Shown: positions 50,703-60,311, counted from the stretch's first letter. The stretch is DNA of 64,000 nucleotides from an uncultured Ellagibacter sp. (GCF_934617235.1 NZ_CAKTTZ010000003.1:27385-91384), one strand, 5' to 3'. Made by a program: numbers and translations. Notes: generated by a model not told the origin, from the letters alone.

Positions 50703-51365
50703 CTACGCCCACTGCGCGAAGGTGCGACCACGCTCGGCGCCGATGGTGGTCTGCCTGCCGTGCCCGGGAAGGACGATCGTCTCATCGGGCAGAAACGCCA
50801 GTTTGCGCAGCGACGCGCGCATTTCCTTCATGCTTCCGCCCTCGAAATCGGTGCGTCCCACAGACCCCTCGAACAGCGTATCGCCTGAGACGAGGACAGG
50901 CGCGCCGCTTGTGTGGTTGCCGAATTGCGGTGCGAGGAACAGGCACAAACCGCCCTTGGTGTGACCAGGGGTTATCATGACCTTCCATCCCATATTGCCG
51001 ATTTCTAGGATATCGCCGTCCTCGGCGCGATAATCGATCGGACAGGTCTTGAACTTCCAGTTGTCGCGGGAGAGGGGCCTCTCCCCGCAAATTTCGGGAG
51101 CATCGATCTTCGATGCGATCACCGTCGCGCCCGTCAGACGGCGCAAGTCAGCCGCCGCACCCACGTGGTCGGAATGACAGTGCGTCAGCACAATCGCGTC
51201 AAGCTCGCGCCCACCGAGCGCACGCATGATCCCCTCTGCGTCCGACGACGGGTCGACCACCATCGTCGCCTCGCCATCCGAAATGAAGTACACGTTGTTC
51301 TCGAGCATTCCCTGCACGAGAAAGCACACGTCAACGCACGTTTTTTTCACCACTCGAAGAGACAT
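50703..51365 (-). CDS. Glyoxalase II-like metallo-beta-lactamase-fold hydrolase
   Basis: A 220-residue hydrolase with the motif LTHCHSDHVGAAADL near residue 62. Other metal ligands are in ITPGHTKGGLCLFLAP near 131, LVSGDTLFEG near 155 and LPGHGRQTTIG near 200. It resembles hydroxyacylglutathione-hydrolase-like proteins; the substrate is unknown. ATG 51365 follows AAAGG. It lies 81 bp after rel on the same strand, where the bacterial order rel-MBL is common. Confidence 0.88.
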   Translation of the reverse strand: MSLRVVKKTCVDVCFLVQGMLENNVYFISDGEATMVVDPSSDAEGIMRALGGRELDAIVLTHCHSDHVGAAADLRRLTGATVIASKIDAPEICGERPLSRDNWKFKTCPIDYRAEDGDILEIGNMGWKVMITPGHTKGGLCLFLAPQFGNHTSGAPVLVSGDTLFEGSVGRTDFEGGSMKEMRASLRKLAFLPDETIVLPGHGRQTTIGAERGRTFAQWA

Positions 51366-51446
51366 CGCCACAACCTTTCGATACGAGCAGTCCGCCTGCC
51401 GGCCCAGCGTAGGAATGAAGCCGCCGCGCCCGCGAACGGACAACCA

Positions 51447-53864
51447 TTACTTCTTCTTTCCCCCTTGCCCGGGGAGCATGCGATGCGCGTCGAACACGCC
51501 CTCGAGCCCGAGCAGCTTGCGCTGCACCGCGTCGATGAGCGAGATGTCCGACACCTGGAACAAAAAGCGCATCTCGACCATGCCGTCGCGGTGTGAGATG
51601 GTGTTGCAGGACAGCACGTTCGCACCGATGTCGGAGAGGACCACCGTGACGTCGCGCAACAGGTTCAAGCGGTCGATCGCCTCAATGTAAATCTCCACCT
51701 TGTAGGACGTGCTCGACGGCGCGGAGTTCTCCCACTCCACCTCGATGATGCGCTCGGGGTGCTTCATGAGCTCCTCGGCGTTCGGGCAATCGGCGCGATG
51801 CACCGACACGCCGCGGCCGCGCGTCACGAAGCCCAAGATCTTGTCGCCCGGCACCGGGTTGCAACAGCGCGACAGGCGCACGAGCACGTCGTCGACGCCC
51901 TTCACGACGATGCCGTTCGAGCTGTGCGCTTCGCGGCGCTTCGGCGAGACGACGCTTGTGATCATGGGGGGCATGACACCGGGGCTCGTCTCGGATTGCC
52001 CGAGCGCACCGGCCCGCGACTCCTCGTTCCCGTCGTCGACAAGCAGCTTCAACAGGCGGTTGCCCACATGCTGCGGGCTTTCCTTCCCCGTGCCGATGTT
52101 GACAAGCATGTCATCAGGGCTTTTGTAACCCATGTGCTCGGCGATCGTCTTGATTGCACGCATCGAGTTGGCGCTCGAGATGCCGATGCCGTGCTTCTTC
52201 ATCTCGCGCGTCAGGCGATCGCGGCCTATCTGCAGGTCGTCGGAGCGGCTCGCTTTACTGAAGAACCCGCGGATCTTGTTGCGCGCCGAGGGCGTCTTCA
52301 CGATATTCAGCCAGTCGCGCGAAGGCGTGGCGCTCTTCTGCGTGAGGATTTCCACGCGGTCGCCCAGCTGCAGCTCGTAGGTCAGCGGCACGATGGCACC
52401 GTTCACCTTCGCGCCCACACAGTGGTTGCCCACCTCGGTGTGGATGGCGTAGGCGAAATCGACCGGCGTGGAGCCCGCCCGCAAGCTCATGACCTCGCCT
52501 TTCGGGGTGAACACAAACACCTCGGTCGGCGCTAGGTCAACTTTCAGGTCCTTCAGGAACTCGCGCGAGTCCTGCGTCTCGTCCTGCCAGTCGACCATCT
52601 GGCGCAGCCATGCCAGCTGCTGATCGAGCGCCGCGTCGGCCTTCTCGCCCTTCTCCTTATAGCGCCAGTGCGCCGCCACGCCGTATTCGCTTTGGCGATG
52701 CATCTCCTCGGTGCGAATCTGCACCTCAAGCGGCCTGCCAGCAGGGCCGATGACCGTGGTATGCAGGCTTTGGTACATGTTGAACTTCGGCATGGCGATG
52801 TAGTCTTTGAATCGCCCGGGCATCGGGTGCCACAGCGTGTGCACCGCGCCCAGCGCCGAGTAGCAATCCTTCACCGACTTCACGATGATGCGCACGGCGA
52901 TGAGGTCGTAGATCTCAGAGAAGCCTTTGCCCTTGTTCACCATCTTTTGGTAGATCGAGTACAGATGCTTCGGGCGGCCCATGATCTGACAGACGATGTT
53001 GACCTTCTTCATCTCGTCGTGCAGCGTGTCGATCACTTCGCCCAGGTACTGCTCGCGTTCGGCGCGCGACTCGGTAACCATGCGGCTGACCTGCTTGTAC
53101 TTGTTGGGTTCGAGGTAGTAGAAGGAAAGGTCCTCAAGTTCCCACTTCACCGAGTTGATGCCCAAGCGGTGCGCGATGGGGGCGTAGATCTCGAGCGTTT
53201 CGCGCGCCTTGAAGATGCGACGGTCCTCCTTGAGCGCCGAGAGCGTGCGCATGTTGTGCAGGCGGTCGGCCAGCTTGATCACGATGACGCGGATGTCTTT
53301 GCTCATGGCGACGAACATCTTGCGGATGGTTGCCGCCTGCTTGTCCGACAGGCTTTCCACCTCGATGCGCGTGATCTTGGTGACGCCGTCGACGAGCGCG
53401 GCCACGTTCTCGTTGAACTCGGTTGCCACGTCCTGGTAGGTGACGTCGGTGTCCTCGATCGTATCGTGAAGTAGCGCGGCGCACAGCGTCTCGCCGTCCA
53501 TGCGCAAGTCCGCCAGGATGATGGCGACCTCGACCGGATGGATGATATAGGGCTCGCCCGATTTGCGCGTGACGCCCTTGTGCGCCGCGTCGGCGAAGCG
53601 GAACGCGCGCTCGAGCATGTCGCGCTCCTCGTCGGTCAGGTAGCCGTCGGTCAGGCGCTGCAGTTCGACGAAGCGCTCTTCCGGGGTTTCCGTCGAGTGA
53701 AGCTCCCCCACCTCGGTGGGACGAGGCGCCACCGAAAACGATTTCTCGGGCGTGTATGCGCGCCCGAGCATGACATCATCAACCGTTTGTTTTTCGGAAG
53801 ACGACTTGAGCGACTCGCCGAGCATTATCTCGTCATCGCCGCCGTTGCGGCCGTTGGTGCTCAT
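51447..53864 (-). CDS. rel: Bifunctional (p)ppGpp synthetase/hydrolase
   Basis: An 805-residue Rel/SpoT protein. The hydrolase HD domain has ALLHDTIEDTDVTYQDV near residue 130. The synthetase domain has KIVCQIMGRPKHLYSIYQKM and DLIAVRIIV, followed by HWRYKEKG. A TGS domain (EVFVFTPKGEVMSLRAGSTP) and a C-terminal ACT domain (VTVVLSDIGANVLSCNTISH) sense the ribosome. All domains appear intact, so it should both make and degrade (p)ppGpp. An acidic 60-residue N-terminal extension is present. Confidence 0.97.
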   Translation of the reverse strand: MSTNGRNGGDDEIMLGESLKSSSEKQTVDDVMLGRAYTPEKSFSVAPRPTEVGELHSTETPEERFVELQRLTDGYLTDEERDMLERAFRFADAAHKGVTRKSGEPYIIHPVEVAIILADLRMDGETLCAALLHDTIEDTDVTYQDVATEFNENVAALVDGVTKITRIEVESLSDKQAATIRKMFVAMSKDIRVIVIKLADRLHNMRTLSALKEDRRIFKARETLEIYAPIAHRLGINSVKWELEDLSFYYLEPNKYKQVSRMVTESRAEREQYLGEVIDTLHDEMKKVNIVCQIMGRPKHLYSIYQKMVNKGKGFSEIYDLIAVRIIVKSVKDCYSALGAVHTLWHPMPGRFKDYIAMPKFNMYQSLHTTVIGPAGRPLEVQIRTEEMHRQSEYGVAAHWRYKEKGEKADAALDQQLAWLRQMVDWQDETQDSREFLKDLKVDLAPTEVFVFTPKGEVMSLRAGSTPVDFAYAIHTEVGNHCVGAKVNGAIVPLTYELQLGDRVEILTQKSATPSRDWLNIVKTPSARNKIRGFFSKASRSDDLQIGRDRLTREMKKHGIGISSANSMRAIKTIAEHMGYKSPDDMLVNIGTGKESPQHVGNRLLKLLVDDGNEESRAGALGQSETSPGVMPPMITSVVSPKRREAHSSNGIVVKGVDDVLVRLSRCCNPVPGDKILGFVTRGRGVSVHRADCPNAEELMKHPERIIEVEWENSAPSSTSYKVEIYIEAIDRLNLLRDVTVVLSDIGANVLSCNTISHRDGMVEMRFLFQVSDISLIDAVQRKLLGLEGVFDAHRMLPGQGGKKK

Positions 53865-53964
53865 GTCAGTCCTCCTTTCCCTTGAAACTAAATCGTAGTG
53901 ATTTCATTCTACTCGATTCGTCAAAGGGAAAAGAGACGCTTACGCAAACGCACGCATCAGGGCA

Positions 53965-54396
53965 TCAGGAGCTTTGAGGACTTTGAAAGTGCAACCTTTT
54001 GTATCGCTCGGAAAACTCCTCGGAGAGATAGAGCGTTATATTCCTGCCTTTCCCCTGCAGCTCAACATCGAGCTTTTCGTTCGAGTAGCCGTCGCCTCTA
54101 TAGGTCGGGTAAACGTAGAAGTACGCACTTTGCGGAACGAGCGCTCGAGCCGATATCGTTCCCGTTTCGTCAGTAGCGCGAAACTCAAGGATTTCATTCT
54201 CTGGTTTCGTCAGACAACCCGAGTCGACCTCAACATTGGCCGCTGGCTCACCATCAGCCAGAAGGAAAGTGAAGGAGAAATCGACGACTTGCTCGACATC
54301 GGATTGCACTTGGCTGGCGGGCTGTTGAGCACACCCGAATACACAGCAAGCGAGCAAAAGAGCAACTATGGCCAGTGCGCCAATTCTGATACGCAC
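53965..54396 (-). CDS. Small predicted lipoprotein
   Basis: A 143-residue protein with a signal sequence (RIRIGALAIVALLLACC) and lipobox candidates LLAC (Cys17) or VFGC (Cys22), then QQPASQVQSDVEQ and a beta-rich domain with FSFTFLLADGEPAANVEVDS. The domain resembles small Ig- or carboxypeptidase-regulatory-like folds, but I do not recognise a family. GTG 54396 has a perfect AGGAGG spaced for initiation, which overlaps the stop of the upstream ORF. The gene is AT-richer than its neighbours. Confidence 0.75.
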   Translation of the reverse strand: MRIRIGALAIVALLLACCVFGCAQQPASQVQSDVEQVVDFSFTFLLADGEPAANVEVDSGCLTKPENEILEFRATDETGTISARALVPQSAYFYVYPTYRGDGYSNEKLDVELQGKGRNITLYLSEEFSERYKRLHFQSPQSS

Positions 54397-54405
54397 GACT
54401 TCCTC

Positions 54406-54651
54406 CTAGTATCGTGTCGAAAGGCCATTTAAGTCATCGTACGAAAAAGATGTGCGCACCCAGTTCATAGGGAAAGTGCGAAACATAACGGCGTCTTGAA
54501 CGTAAGACATCATTATCAGCGATAGATTAACATGGATATTCTTTGTTAGGAATATTCTTTTCTCAGGATTTTTAAAATCGAACTGGCCCCTGGATTTACA
54601 GTCAAACCATTCGCTAAATATGATTGGAATTAAGAAGACTACACCCGACAC
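54406..54651 (-). CDS. Hypothetical AT-rich ORF, possibly a gene remnant
   Basis: An 81-residue frame beginning VSGVVFLIPIIFSEWF, clearly poorer in GC than the surroundings. It starts at GTG 54651, with a stop four codons upstream. Its TAG overlaps the AGGAGG of the lipoprotein gene, so the two may be coupled. I find no known domain; it may be the tail of a larger lost gene whose other end was cut at about 54640. Confidence 0.35.
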   Translation of the reverse strand: MSGVVFLIPIIFSEWFDCKSRGQFDFKNPEKRIFLTKNIHVNLSLIMMSYVQDAVMFRTFPMNWVRTSFSYDDLNGLSTRY

Positions 54652-54697
54652 GTACCGCTTCTACAGGATACTTGCCGGGGAGATAAGCGAGCCCTAG
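54620..54697 (+). pseudogene. Possible C-terminal remnant of an upstream operon gene
   Basis: A 25-codon frame ends YRFYRILAGEISEP-stop, 13 bp before the next gene and in its GC-rich style from about 54645 on, while the bases before are AT-rich. It reads like the tail of a gene whose body was replaced by the AT-rich patch. No family is recognised. Confidence 0.25.
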
Positions 54698-54710
54698 GAG
54701 GGGATAGGCC

Positions 54711-55586
54711 ATGGGAAAGAGGGAGAGGGAGTACGACCCCGCAAGGACGCTGCGGCGCATGCGCAACTTTGTCGTGGCGGTGCTGCTCGCAGTGCTCGCG
54801 TGGCTCCTCCTGAGCAGGGCCTACGCCGCGATGCGGGCCGACAACGCCCTCGACGAGCTGTACTACAGCACGCTCGACTCGCGTTCTTGCGACGCCCTGT
54901 GGGAGCAAGGCCACCTCAGCCCGACCGTCCTGGCGTCGGCCCTGAGCGCGTACAGGAACGACAGGCCCCGTATCTGCATCGAGGGGGCGTACTCCCTGTA
55001 TGGGTACCAGGGGAAGGACGCGCTCGCGCCGTTCAACAACAACTACGTCTACCTGTTCGGCTACCAGGACGGGCGCACCGTAAGCGACGGCAGGGTGGAG
55101 TCCTTGTCGTGGTACATCGAGGACGGGGGCGAGACGGGGCACTCGGAGAAGTACCCACAGAGGTGCGTCGTGCTCTGGATGGGCTTCTCCCAGGAGGGGC
55201 TCGGGGGATATCCCCCAGGAAGCAATCCGGCCTCCTTCGATAGATATAGCGCCACCTGGGTCTACGACGTCGATTCGAAGGCCCTCTGGCTCGACAGCGT
55301 GTACGGTCCGTCAGGAGACGAGGAAAACGGGGACAGCGCTTTTGTGGGGGAGATCAGCCAAGACAACTACGCCGAAAGGATCTTCGGGCTCAACGGGGCC
55401 GACCCCGTGCTGATGATAGACCGCAGCCGCCAGGCCATCCGCGACGTGGTCCTGCGCGGCTACCTGGAGGGCACGGGGCTCTCCTACGACGAGGTGGAGT
55501 CCGAGCTCTCTAAGGTCGACCCGATAATCGACGCGGGGGTCGACGAGGCGAAGGGAATCTACCGGAACGCAGGGCTCGCCAGCTAG
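54711..55586 (+). CDS. Membrane-anchored protein of unknown function
   Basis: A 291-residue protein: a charged start (KREREYDPARTLRRMRN), one membrane helix at about 20-37 (FVVAVLLAVLAWLLLS), and an extracellular region rich in Tyr, Asp and Gly (YQGKDALAPFNNNYVYLFGY, RSRQAIRDVVLRGYLEG). I do not recognise a domain. AGGAGGGG lies seven bases before the ATG. It is GC-rich, unlike the two minus-strand ORFs upstream. The 130 bp to the RecJ-helicase gene hold no gene. Confidence 0.75.
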   Translation: MGKREREYDPARTLRRMRNFVVAVLLAVLAWLLLSRAYAAMRADNALDELYYSTLDSRSCDALWEQGHLSPTVLASALSAYRNDRPRICIEGAYSLYGYQGKDALAPFNNNYVYLFGYQDGRTVSDGRVESLSWYIEDGGETGHSEKYPQRCVVLWMGFSQEGLGGYPPGSNPASFDRYSATWVYDVDSKALWLDSVYGPSGDEENGDSAFVGEISQDNYAERIFGLNGADPVLMIDRSRQAIRDVVLRGYLEGTGLSYDEVESELSKVDPIIDAGVDEAKGIYRNAGLAS

Positions 55587-55719
55587 CGCGCGAGCCCGAA
55601 AGTTCCACGCCTAGCAAAGGCGAAATCGCAGGCAAGAGCTACCGCTGCCTTCCTCGCACCAGTCCCAATGGCGCACCGCCATTCGCCATCGCCCGTCGCC
55701 CGCCACAGGTCACCTTCCC

Positions 55720-58700
55720 CTACCGCAGATGCAGAGGCTTCATCTGCGGGGTGATGGGCCCGGACACACGCTGCTCAAGGCGCGCGCAGTCGCAGTCGAT
55801 CACCCACTCGTAGAAGGCCTTGAAGATGTCGCGCTCGCCTAATCCCTCGCGATAGCGCACGCTGTCAGTCAGCTCCACGCGCCCGGCGCCTTCCTTCACA
55901 CGCACCATACGCGCGCCCTCGCCCGACGCGTAGGCCACATGCGTCTCGATAAGCCCCAGCTCGCGGAAGACCGCAATGCCGCACGCCGCCGACGCCGCCG
56001 TTATCTCGCAGCCCGCACCGCTCACGATGTGCGCGAGTTCGCCATCGGCCATCTCGAAGAACTCGCCAGGCGTCTTGCGCTGCCACGCGCGCAGCGTGCG
56101 GTACACCTCGGCAAGCACGTCGTGGTCGGGCGTCATGTCCTGCAAGATGCGGTCGTTGTGCTTCACGTCCGAGCGTCCGAACAGCAGATGGACGCGCGCA
56201 TCCTTGCCGTCGCGCCCCGCACGACCGCTCATCTGGTTGAACTCGATCTCGTTGTATGGCAACTGGAAGAGCACGACGTTGCGGATGTCGGGGATATCCA
56301 CGCCCTCGCCGAACGCCGACGTGGCCACGAGCACCGCAATCGCACCCGTGCGGAACAGTTCCTCGACGCGCGTGCGCTCGGCGCGCGAAAGGCCCGCGTT
56401 GTAGAAGCCGATAAGCGGCGCCATCTGTGGCACGCGTTTGCGCAGGTTGCGAGCGAGCGCCACCGACTGCTCGCGCGAAGACACGTAGATGACGCTCTTC
56501 TCGCCCTGCGCGACGAGCGTCGCCAGGTAGTCGCCGCGATTGCGCAGGTTGCGCTGGTCGACCACGTGGAGGTTCGTGCGCATGGTGTCGTCCACCACAT
56601 GCCCCGCCACGGGAAGCACACGATCGATGTCGCTGGTAACAGCCTCGTCCGAAGTTGCCGTAAGCGCAAGCACAACCGGGTTGCCCATCTGCGCGATAGC
56701 GCTTCCGAGCTGCGCATATGCGGGGCGATGGCCCGCGCGCGAAAGGCCGATGTGGTGAGCCTCGTCAACCACGACGAAGCCGATGCGGCCGGTAGCCGCG
56801 AACTCGGGAGCGTGGCACACAAGGAACTCCGGCGTTGTGAGCACGATGTCGACCGAGCCGTCCTCCAAGCCCGCAAAAACCTGGCGGCGCTCGTCGGGCG
56901 CGCTTTCCCCCGTGAGCGTGCACGCGTTGATCCCGAAGGGCGCGAGCGCTTCGTTGATGTGAAACGCCTGGTCAGCGATGAGCGCACGCAACGGGTAGAC
57001 GAACAGGCTCGCCGTATGGTGCGCGAGCGCCTCGCATGCCGCATGCACTTGGAAGGTGAGCGACTTGCCGCGTCCCGTCGCCATGACGGCGAGCACGGAG
57101 TTCCCAGCGCGAAGGCTCGAAAGCACCACGCGCTGGGATTTGTGCAGCTCACGGTCGCCGATGATCGCCCGCACCACCGCGTCCTCGAGCGCGTCGGGGT
57201 CGCTTTGCGCCTTCTGCTCCCATAGCGCACGGTTCTTCTCGCGCTCCGCCTCGTAAGCCTCGATGTCCTCAGGGCTCTCGCAGCAGTCCTCGCAAAGCTC
57301 CGCGTCGCTCGTGGCGTACAGGTCGGCCGCGAACGACAGGTTCTCCGGCTCAAGGCACGCCTCGAGCGCAGGACACGTGCGAGCAGGCGTGATGGACTGC
57401 AGCATCGCCTTCACGGACTTGCGCCCGCGCCACGTGTCGATTTCCACTTGGAACGCCGCGTTCACCACGCTGTCGGTCGCCATGAGCATGTCGATATCGG
57501 TGCAGTGGAACATGATGCCCGAAATCGACGTGCGGCCGTTCGTAAGCGTGCACGAGAAGTGGTTCTTCTCGGCGCCGACCGCGCGGCAATGGGTGAGCAG
57601 CACGTCGCGCGCGAGGAAGCACGGCGTTGGGTTCTCCTGGCCGAAGGGGGCGACCTGCTTCAGGGCCCCCACCGTCTCGAGGGTGAGTTCGTCGAGGTCG
57701 ATGCAGGTGTCGATCTCGATGAGCGGGTGGAAGTCGTCCTCGGGAAGCTTGTCCAGGTAGTCGCAAAGCGCCTTCGAGAACGCGGGGATGTCGTCAGTCT
57801 TGAGCGTGACGCCCACGGCCGCCTCGTGTCCGCCGAAGCGAACGAGCAGGTCAGACGTCGATTCGACCGCGGCAAACAGGTTCACGCGCCCCACGCTTCG
57901 ACCCGAGCCGCGCGCCTCGTCGCCGTCGATCGTCAACAGGATGCACGGCACACCGTAGATGCCGACCAGGCGGCTTGCCACGATGCCCTTCACGCCCTCG
58001 TGCCACCCCTCACCCGCAACGACGAGCGCGCGCTGGCCGTGGTAGACCTCGGCAGCCTGGACCTTCGCGATTTCAGAGAGCTCGGCCTCGATCGTGCGGC
58101 GCTGGTCGTTGAGCCCCTCGAGCTCAGTCGCCAAGCGATACGCCTCGTCGAAGTCGTCGGACATGAGCAGGTTGAGCGCCAAATCGGCGTTGCCCATGCG
58201 CCCCGCGGCATTGAGGCGCGGGATGAGCGAGAAGCTGAGGTTTGTGCTGGTGAGAGGCTTGCCAGCCGCCCCCGAGGTTTCGAGCAGCGCGGCAATGCAC
58301 GGGCGCGGCGCCTTGTTCATCATCTTGATGCCCTCGATCACGAGCGGGCGGTTCTCGCCGAGCATCGGCATGAGGTCGGCCACCGTACCGAGCGTCGCGA
58401 AGTCGACGAAATCGCGCCAGAGGTAGGGCTTGCCGAAGCGGGCACCGAGCGCCTGCACGAGTTTCAACGCCACTCCCGCGCCAGCGAGCACGCAGCTTTG
58501 GCAGTTGGCATCGATCTTCGGGTCAGCGACGGGCACGCCTTCGGGAACCAGGTCCGTGGGCTCGTGGTGGTCGGTGATTGCAACGTCGATTCCCGCCGCC
58601 TGCACGAGCTTCACCTCGGCCTTGCAAGCGATGCCGCAATCGACCGTCACGAGGAAATCGGGGCCGTAGGTCTTCACGCGCTCGAGCGCCGCGGCCGTGA

Positions 58701-59067
58701 TGCCGTAGCCCTCCTCGAAGCGCTTCGGGATGAATGGCACCGTGTCGGCCCCGAGTTCCCGCAGGCCACGGGTGAGAACTGTCGTTGCGGATATGCCGTC
58801 TAAGTCGAAGTCGCCGAACACGAGAATGCGGCGGCGCTTCCGAACGGCGTCCTCGAGCGCGTCGACGACGTCGCCGAGCCCAGGAATCAGATAGGGGTCG
58901 AGCCAATCGTGCTTGAATGACGGGAACAAGAACGCGCGCGCCGCCTTTGGAGTGTCGATTCCGCGACCGACGAGCGTTGCCGCAACGAAGCGGGGCAGGT
59001 CAAGTTCGCGTTGGAGCACCGACACCATGCGGTTCGACGCACGTCGAATGTTGAACTGAGCTGACAT
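55720..59067 (-). CDS. RecJ exonuclease fused to a RecQ-like helicase
   Basis: A 1115-residue fusion. Residues 1-590 are RecJ: VFGDFDLDGISATTVL (usual motif DYDADG), VTVDCGI, AITDHHEP, ANCQSCVLAGAGVALKL, LIPRLNAAGRMG, VRFGGHEAAVGVTL. Residues about 640-1000 are a RecQ-type helicase: Walker A MATGRGKSLTFQ, VVDEAHHIGLSRAG, VLALTATS, VLVATSAFGEGVDIPDI and QMSGRAGRDGK. RecJ degrades single-stranded DNA 5'-3' and RecQ unwinds ahead of it in RecF-type repair; here both are in one chain. There is no sign of a frameshift or sequencing join. Confidence 0.93.
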   Translation of the reverse strand: MSAQFNIRRASNRMVSVLQRELDLPRFVAATLVGRGIDTPKAARAFLFPSFKHDWLDPYLIPGLGDVVDALEDAVRKRRRILVFGDFDLDGISATTVLTRGLRELGADTVPFIPKRFEEGYGITAAALERVKTYGPDFLVTVDCGIACKAEVKLVQAAGIDVAITDHHEPTDLVPEGVPVADPKIDANCQSCVLAGAGVALKLVQALGARFGKPYLWRDFVDFATLGTVADLMPMLGENRPLVIEGIKMMNKAPRPCIAALLETSGAAGKPLTSTNLSFSLIPRLNAAGRMGNADLALNLLMSDDFDEAYRLATELEGLNDQRRTIEAELSEIAKVQAAEVYHGQRALVVAGEGWHEGVKGIVASRLVGIYGVPCILLTIDGDEARGSGRSVGRVNLFAAVESTSDLLVRFGGHEAAVGVTLKTDDIPAFSKALCDYLDKLPEDDFHPLIEIDTCIDLDELTLETVGALKQVAPFGQENPTPCFLARDVLLTHCRAVGAEKNHFSCTLTNGRTSISGIMFHCTDIDMLMATDSVVNAAFQVEIDTWRGRKSVKAMLQSITPARTCPALEACLEPENLSFAADLYATSDAELCEDCCESPEDIEAYEAEREKNRALWEQKAQSDPDALEDAVVRAIIGDRELHKSQRVVLSSLRAGNSVLAVMATGRGKSLTFQVHAACEALAHHTASLFVYPLRALIADQAFHINEALAPFGINACTLTGESAPDERRQVFAGLEDGSVDIVLTTPEFLVCHAPEFAATGRIGFVVVDEAHHIGLSRAGHRPAYAQLGSAIAQMGNPVVLALTATSDEAVTSDIDRVLPVAGHVVDDTMRTNLHVVDQRNLRNRGDYLATLVAQGEKSVIYVSSREQSVALARNLRKRVPQMAPLIGFYNAGLSRAERTRVEELFRTGAIAVLVATSAFGEGVDIPDIRNVVLFQLPYNEIEFNQMSGRAGRDGKDARVHLLFGRSDVKHNDRILQDMTPDHDVLAEVYRTLRAWQRKTPGEFFEMADGELAHIVSGAGCEITAASAACGIAVFRELGLIETHVAYASGEGARMVRVKEGAGRVELTDSVRYREGLGERDIFKAFYEWVIDCDCARLEQRVSGPITPQMKPLHLR

Positions 59068-59260
59068 GGAAATCTACCTCTAAACACGCATCGCTATCTT
59101 TTCTCGCTGCGTATTTTCCCACAATCGCCGCACGGTGTCACAGCTCACTTCGACCTTGCAGGGCAGACGGCCTACGGACGGCCGATGTGCCACTCGCGCG
59201 AACGAGATTTGGGGCGCGGACGGCGCGGCTCGGGCGGGGTGCGGGCGTCGGGGGAAGCAA

Positions 59261-59307
59261 GCGTAAAGGACGCGTAAAGATTTTCCCATTGCCCGAAGCG
59301 CTACGCT
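59261..59307 (+). promoter_or_regulatory. ppx promoter region with 11-bp direct repeats
   Basis: GCGTAAAG at 59261-59268 and again at 59272-59279 gives an 11-bp repeat period, as in phosphate-regulator (Pho) boxes. A -10-like TACGCT is at 59302-59307 with no good -35, as expected for an activator-dependent promoter. The rest of the 280-bp gap before ppx (from 59068) holds no gene. Confidence 0.4.
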
Positions 59308-59348
59308 AGGATGGAGAAAAACGAGCTCAACGGGAAATGGAAAGCACC

Positions 59349-60311
59349 ATGGCAAACTACGGCGTGATCGACCTGGGGTCGAACTCAGTGCGCCTCGTCA
59401 TCTTCGATGTGAAGGACGGCATAAGCAAAAAGAAGCCCATCACCAGCAAGGACTTTCGAAGCATCATCAACGACAAGGTGATGGCGGGGCTCTCCGCCTA
59501 TGTGGAAGCAGGCGAATTCACCCCTGAGGGCATCGCTCGCGCGGTCGACGTGCTCTCCGGGCACCTGAAGCGCGCGCGTTACTTCGACTGCGTGCGCACC
59601 GACATCTTCGCCACCGCCGTGCTGCGCAACTGCACGAACTCCCCCGCCGCCATCCGCGCGATCGAGAGCGCCATCGGGGCGCCCGTGAACTTGCTTTCCG
59701 CCCGCGACGAGGCGCATCTCAGCTTCACCGGGGCCTCATGCGATCGCGCAATCGACGAGGGCACCGTGGTTGACCTGGGCGGCGGATCGACCGAGCTCAT
59801 CCGAGTCGAGGGAGGGCGCGACTTCGACGACGTGAGCATCGGACAAGGGTCGCTTTCCTCCTACGCGAACTTCGTTGAATTTATCATGCCTCAGGCGAGC
59901 GAAGTCGGCACAATCGAGCGCGCATTCTTGAACCGCGTCGAAGAAACGCCCGTTGACCTTCGGAAATACCGAGCGGAAACACTCTACGGCGTCGGAGGAA
60001 GCGCACGCGCCGCGGCAAAGCTCTATGCGCAGATGGTCGGCGAGCCCTGCCGGCCGAGGGCTCTCACGCCCGCGCATTTCGAGGCCCTGCTCGATCTGCT
60101 GGAGAGCAACCCGTCGAAATTCGCCCACCTTGCGGCGCGCGCCGTTCCCGAACGCATCCACACAGTCGGTCCTGGCTGCGTCATTCTCAGCACGCTTATG
60201 AGAGAGCTAGGCGCCCGCGAGCTGCAGATATGCAAGCGCGGCGTGCGCGAAGGCTATCTTATCGAGCGTATGCTGGGCAACGCACCTTGCTCAAGGGTAA
60301 AGGGTCAGTAA
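59349..60311 (+). CDS. ppx: Ppx/GppA-family phosphatase
   Basis: A 320-residue ASKHA-fold hydrolase of polyphosphate or pppGpp: YGVIDLGSNSVRLVIFDV at the N-terminus, TDIFATAVLRNCTNSPAAI, AHLSFTGAS, and VVDLGGGSTELIRV near residue 140. It is the short form without the C-terminal HD-like extension of E. coli Ppx. ATG 59349 is preferred to 59337 because the family begins there; neither has an ideal RBS. The polyphosphate kinase gene follows 85 bp later, so the pair probably balances polyphosphate. Confidence 0.93.
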   Translation: MANYGVIDLGSNSVRLVIFDVKDGISKKKPITSKDFRSIINDKVMAGLSAYVEAGEFTPEGIARAVDVLSGHLKRARYFDCVRTDIFATAVLRNCTNSPAAIRAIESAIGAPVNLLSARDEAHLSFTGASCDRAIDEGTVVDLGGGSTELIRVEGGRDFDDVSIGQGSLSSYANFVEFIMPQASEVGTIERAFLNRVEETPVDLRKYRAETLYGVGGSARAAAKLYAQMVGEPCRPRALTPAHFEALLDLLESNPSKFAHLAARAVPERIHTVGPGCVILSTLMRELGARELQICKRGVREGYLIERMLGNAPCSRVKGQ

